Assembly (NCBI GenBank): GCA_002245135.1
Contig: NGBS01001182.1
Location: 1 to 64,000, forward strand
DNA from: Proteromonas lacertae
Taxonomy: Eukaryota; Sar; Bigyra; Opalinata; Proteromonadidae
Length of the DNA stretch: 64,000 nt
Direction: 5' to 3'
Below the pieces are notes generated by a model, which worked only from the letters and a program-made list of their open reading frames with translations, was not told where the DNA came from and ran no database searches. The first letter of the stretch is position 1; each line of letters begins with the position of its first letter. This document shows, in pieces, positions 60,564 through 64,000 of the stretch. The translations under genes were made by a program, and so were the position numbers.

Positions 60564-61226
60564 TTAAATGAACAACACTAATATAAATATCATAACAATA
60601 ACATTGACTGTGATTAATGAAGAATTTGAAGTTGATACAGTTGGTATTTGAGTAAATACTTTCTTTTCAGTACAATCTGCACTCGATGTAGTAGTAGAAA
60701 TACAACAATTTAGTCGATTTTCACATATAATATACTTTTTATCATATTTTTCACTGTAATGTTTATATAATTTGTATCTTTCATCATCTGAATTGTAACC
60801 ATGATCTTTTTCTAGTTTTGTCCATTCTATACCAATTGTATCAAATAATTTTCTCCCATCATCTTTCTCTTTAGCATAATTTACTGAATAGAATCTGACT
60901 TGAGTTGAAACATAGTGGATTTGGTAAGTTCCTTCTGGTAATCCTTGCTTTGTTAAATACAACCTAAATATATAGCATTCAAATTGATACTTTTGAGTTT
61001 CAGTTGCATCAGAAAAATCAGCACTACATTTATCAAATGCATAATGTAGTATTAAAAGAGTAACATTTAGATTTGTATCATCCACTAAAGCTTGAGTAAT
61101 AGCATTATTATCACAATACGATTTGAATCCTATATCAGCAATACCTACAATATATTTTTGGAATTATATACAAGGTACTGTCATATAAAAAAACACTATA
61201 TAGATGAATATAAAACACTTTTTCAT
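60564..61226 (-). CDS. secreted GPI-type protein, copy B
   Basis: Tandem paralogue of the downstream gene. Signal-like start MKKCFIFIYIVFFYMT at 61226, an intron near 61145-61178 and a second at about 60963-60989 matching the copy A position. Shared motifs: DDTNLNVTLLILHYAF, TYQIHYVSTQVRFY, DDERYKLYKHYSEKYDKKYIIC, and a C-terminal hydrophobic GPI-type signal (ITVNVIVMIFILVLFI). The body keeps one open frame. The two copies lie 106 bp apart, head to tail. No domain recognised. Confidence 0.62.
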
Positions 61227-61359
61227 TTACGTTTTTGAATTAAAGTAATTTACTTTTAAAATTACCAAAAATATGTAATTAACAATATATCAACAACAAA
61301 CACATATGAACAAACATTATTTATATACTTTTCAATTATACGACATATAATATAATAAA

Positions 61360-64000
61360 TTACTCTATTCTATTCATAATTTTCAAGTTTAGGCAGTTAA
61401 TCAAATATTTACTTTCTTTAAGTGGTAAATTATTGAAATTAAAGATATATGATAATTATATATTCATAAATAAAAAAGGATATATATCGTTAAAAGAGGT
61501 ATTTCTTCAGATTTGTCTATTATAAATCCACATTTTATATTCTTATAGTCTAATACATATTTAATTATAGCCAATCGAATCATAATAATCTCTTTGATAG
61601 TAATATCAATTTTAATCTCCTTTTCATCACCATTGGTGTTTATATTTTCAGAATTAGTGATCGAAATACCATTAATAATCTCATACAACGTATATAAACA
61701 ATTTTCATGATATCTAAGAATTAATGAACAAAAATTTCCACTATTTGCAAAATCTTTAAATCTGAAATTTCCACCAAGTGTATAAAACCCAATAGATTGT
61801 AAAATCAACATTATTTCACTAATATTCAAATTCTCTTTTCCACTAAATATATCAAATTCACCAATCATTTGTTGTAAAAACAAATCATTCTTTACATCAA
61901 ACAAAATTATGAAATTCTTCATTTCATTTTTTAAATAACTAAACAAGTTCAAATATTCAATATTTTCATAACAAATGAGTGGTAATATTGGAATATTCCT
62001 ATTTAAGGACATATAAAACAAATTCCCTTTACTATTTTCCAAACTAAAACACTTTAAAATATTATCATTTTCATCAATCAGTAAATTGTTCTTTATATGA
62101 TAATTATATATAATATAATTCACTATACCTATTGTTACACTGGATATGATGTTGTTATCTAAATAAATATCTAATTGAAATAGAGAGCTACAATTTAAAT
62201 TATCAAATCTATTATGAATATATATTTAAATAATTTCTATATACATTATTTTGCAAATATGATCTTGTTTTTCAAATTTATATGTAATAATATTTTTATA
62301 ATTATTTCTATTGTTATTAATAATGGTTTTATGATTGATAATATCAATTAATTGCATTCTAATTAGTGGAAAAGTTTCTCCACTGTTGATATTATTATTA
62401 GATTTAACTATAACATCATCATCCACTCGATAATAAGCAGATTCAATTCCATTTTTATCTTTTAAAATAATTGGAATTTCTATCTCTTTATTAGATGGAT
62501 ATATATAAATATTAGACTATTTAATAAAAATATAATAATAATATATATATATATATACAGTGGTAGTAGATGTTTTATAATATGCAAAATTATCACAAGG
62601 ATCAATACATTTAATATGAATTGGAGAATTCAATATACTTTCATTCTCAGATGTTAATATATAAATATCATAATCTCCAATTTCATAGAAACGTAATGTA
62701 AATTCATATATCAATTTGTCTTTATTTAATTTAATATCAATATTATTTGTTTGAGTTCCTGTTATATAACATTTTAAGTAATTATTTGTCAAGCTTATGA
62801 CTCGATTATTATCTTTATCGTGTAAGTGTATTTCGAAAGTGTAGTTTTTATTTTTATAATATTCTTTTTCTATTTTTGGTTTTATTGTTGATTTATCCAA
62901 GTCAATTTCACCATAAACACCTTCTATTAGATATGGACTTTCAGATATTGGCATTTTATTATAAAAAATGAATAATTTATATAATCCGATTTTTCTGAAT
63001 TTATAATTGATAATTATTTCATTTTTATTATTGATTGTGATAGAATAATCAGATTTATCAATATTTGGAATAAACTGAAGTTTATAATCTTCTAGTTTTG
63101 TATATTTAAATAATCTTAAATTCTTTAATGAAACAACAGTACAAGTATGAAATGAATGAATAGTACAAGGCGACTGTATTCCTCTAATCCCAACTATTAT
63201 AATAAATATAATCGTTATACTTTCATTTGATTGGATATTCATATTCTGTGGAATTTCTATAATAAACGGTGAATCTTTAATATTTTGAATTTGTGACAAA
63301 TTATCAACATCATCTTTATATTTCTTACTCATCGCTTTGATATAGATTTTAAGTGGATAATAAATAGTGGAAAATGTGTTATATTGAAAAGTATATTTCC
63401 CATTATTATGATCAATCAAACTAAATCCTATTTATAATTATTAATAATAATTTTAATATATATATATATTATACTATAAATATCATCATATTCTTCTTCT
63501 TTATTATTATTATCGATAACATTCCACGTATTGGTTTTATATAACAATTTCTCTCTTTCTTTCTCTTTATCATAACTATAAATTTCAATAGAAACATAAT
63601 CATCACCATTTGTTAAGTCTTTATTGCCATCACTAATGGCTTTTATCTCTATATTTACTAGTCCATCATTCACAACTATTAATAATAATAATATGTTATA
63701 TATATATATATACAAGGTTCTATTCCATTTCCACTAGCAATACACTTTATAGGTGACAGTATTGGTTCTTTTATTATATTTCTCAATACAATATCTTCAT
63801 CAATAAATCCAATTATTGTATGACTTCCTTTTGTTAATATTGTGTTGATTGTAGATGTATTCATTACGGTGAGTGTATGGAGTAACAGTGGAATGGTTTG
63901 GACGGAGTTTATATTGGGAATGCCAAGACGATTTTGGTTGTAATTACCCCAGACATACTATATATACATAATATAATAATATATATATATATATATATAT
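61360..64000 (-). CDS. filamin-type Ig-repeat protein (5' end outside the window)
   Basis: The gene enters at the right edge and ends at TAA 61360-61362. Several filamin/ABP280-like immunoglobulin repeats can be traced, with the characteristic repeat ends SPFIIEIPQN, SESPYLIEG and NSPIHIKC and internal GDYDIYIL-type strands (63860-62600). The C-terminal ~250 residues (62420-61420) form a different alpha/beta region (GEFDIFSGKENLNISEIMLILQSIGFYT, RFKDFANSGNFCSLIL) that I cannot name. Introns near 63430-63470, 62516-62560, 62130-62225, and a U12-type AT-AC intron at 61425-61483 joining LLTIS to LKESKYLINC. It may be an actin-binding scaffold; no calponin-homology domain is visible in this part. 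Confidence 0.65.
61425..61483 (-). other. U12-type AT-AC intron in the filamin-like gene (59 nt)
   Basis: Minus strand: donor ATATCCTTTTTT, branch-like ATCTTTAAT about 13 nt before the end, acceptor ATTTAC. Excision joins ...PLLTI T|CA (Ser) to LKESKYLINCLNLKIMNRIE and a stop, in phase 1 with no frame correction. Reading through gives a stop after only five more codons. Confidence 0.75.

Noticed and set aside
1-64000. Mobile elements, viral insertions or integrated bacterial DNA
   Set aside because: No reverse transcriptase, transposase, integrase, terminal repeats or intron-free foreign-looking gene block was seen.

Overview
This window is nuclear DNA from a very AT-rich, gene-dense microbial eukaryote (a protist). 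The evidence is short spliceosomal introns (mostly 25-45 nt, GTATAT...TATAG), an intron-containing tRNA-Tyr, and eukaryote-only genes: exocyst Sec3, PPWD1, CK2 beta, CAF1/POP2, eL34, IP6K, CEP44 and a dynein-2 light intermediate chain. CEP44 and the dynein-2 chain imply centrioles and cilia or flagella at some life stage. TAA, TAG and TGA all act as stops. I cannot assign the lineage from sequence alone.

Layout. 1-7.9 kb: the 3' end of a gene, a tRNA-Tyr, a coiled-coil/proline-rich gene, an unknown gene and CK2 beta. 8-16.5 kb: one giant type I membrane protein gene made of four tandem 1.9-kb exon repeats. 16.5-18.7 kb: poorly preserved unknown genes. 19-26.3 kb: Sec3, divergent PPWD1, and an ankyrin/FYVE-like gene. 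26.4-30.5 kb: a membrane-anchored glycosidase and a divergent MRH/EGF receptor-like gene. 30.7-35.3 kb: a multi-GAF coiled-coil gene. 36-43.7 kb: eL34, PSP1-domain, coiled-coil, DEK/SWIB, glucosamine-6-phosphate deaminase and IP6K genes. 43.9-53.2 kb: a myristoylated receiver/guanylyl cyclase, dynein-2 LIC, a single-domain paralogue of the giant protein, an SLC26-STAS-cyclic-nucleotide-binding protein, a poly-Q coiled-coil gene and the CAF1 deadenylase. 53.3-64 kb: an EGF-module secreted protein, CEP44, an IQ/zinc-finger protein, two paralogous GPI-type proteins and a filamin-repeat gene running off the right edge.

Two themes stand out. First, several introns look U12-type (minor spliceosome): ATATCC donors, TTCTTTAAT-like branch sites and AC ends. 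The two best, in Sec3 and the filamin-like gene, restore open reading frames exactly. Second, the giant surface protein evolves by duplication of a frame-preserving phase-2 exon plus gene conversion, and a one-domain relative lies 31 kb away.

Caveat: many genes carry one-base frame breaks, often in homopolymers, while the protein on both sides stays conserved. This looks more like residual assembly indels than pseudogenes. Exon boundaries in those genes are approximate.
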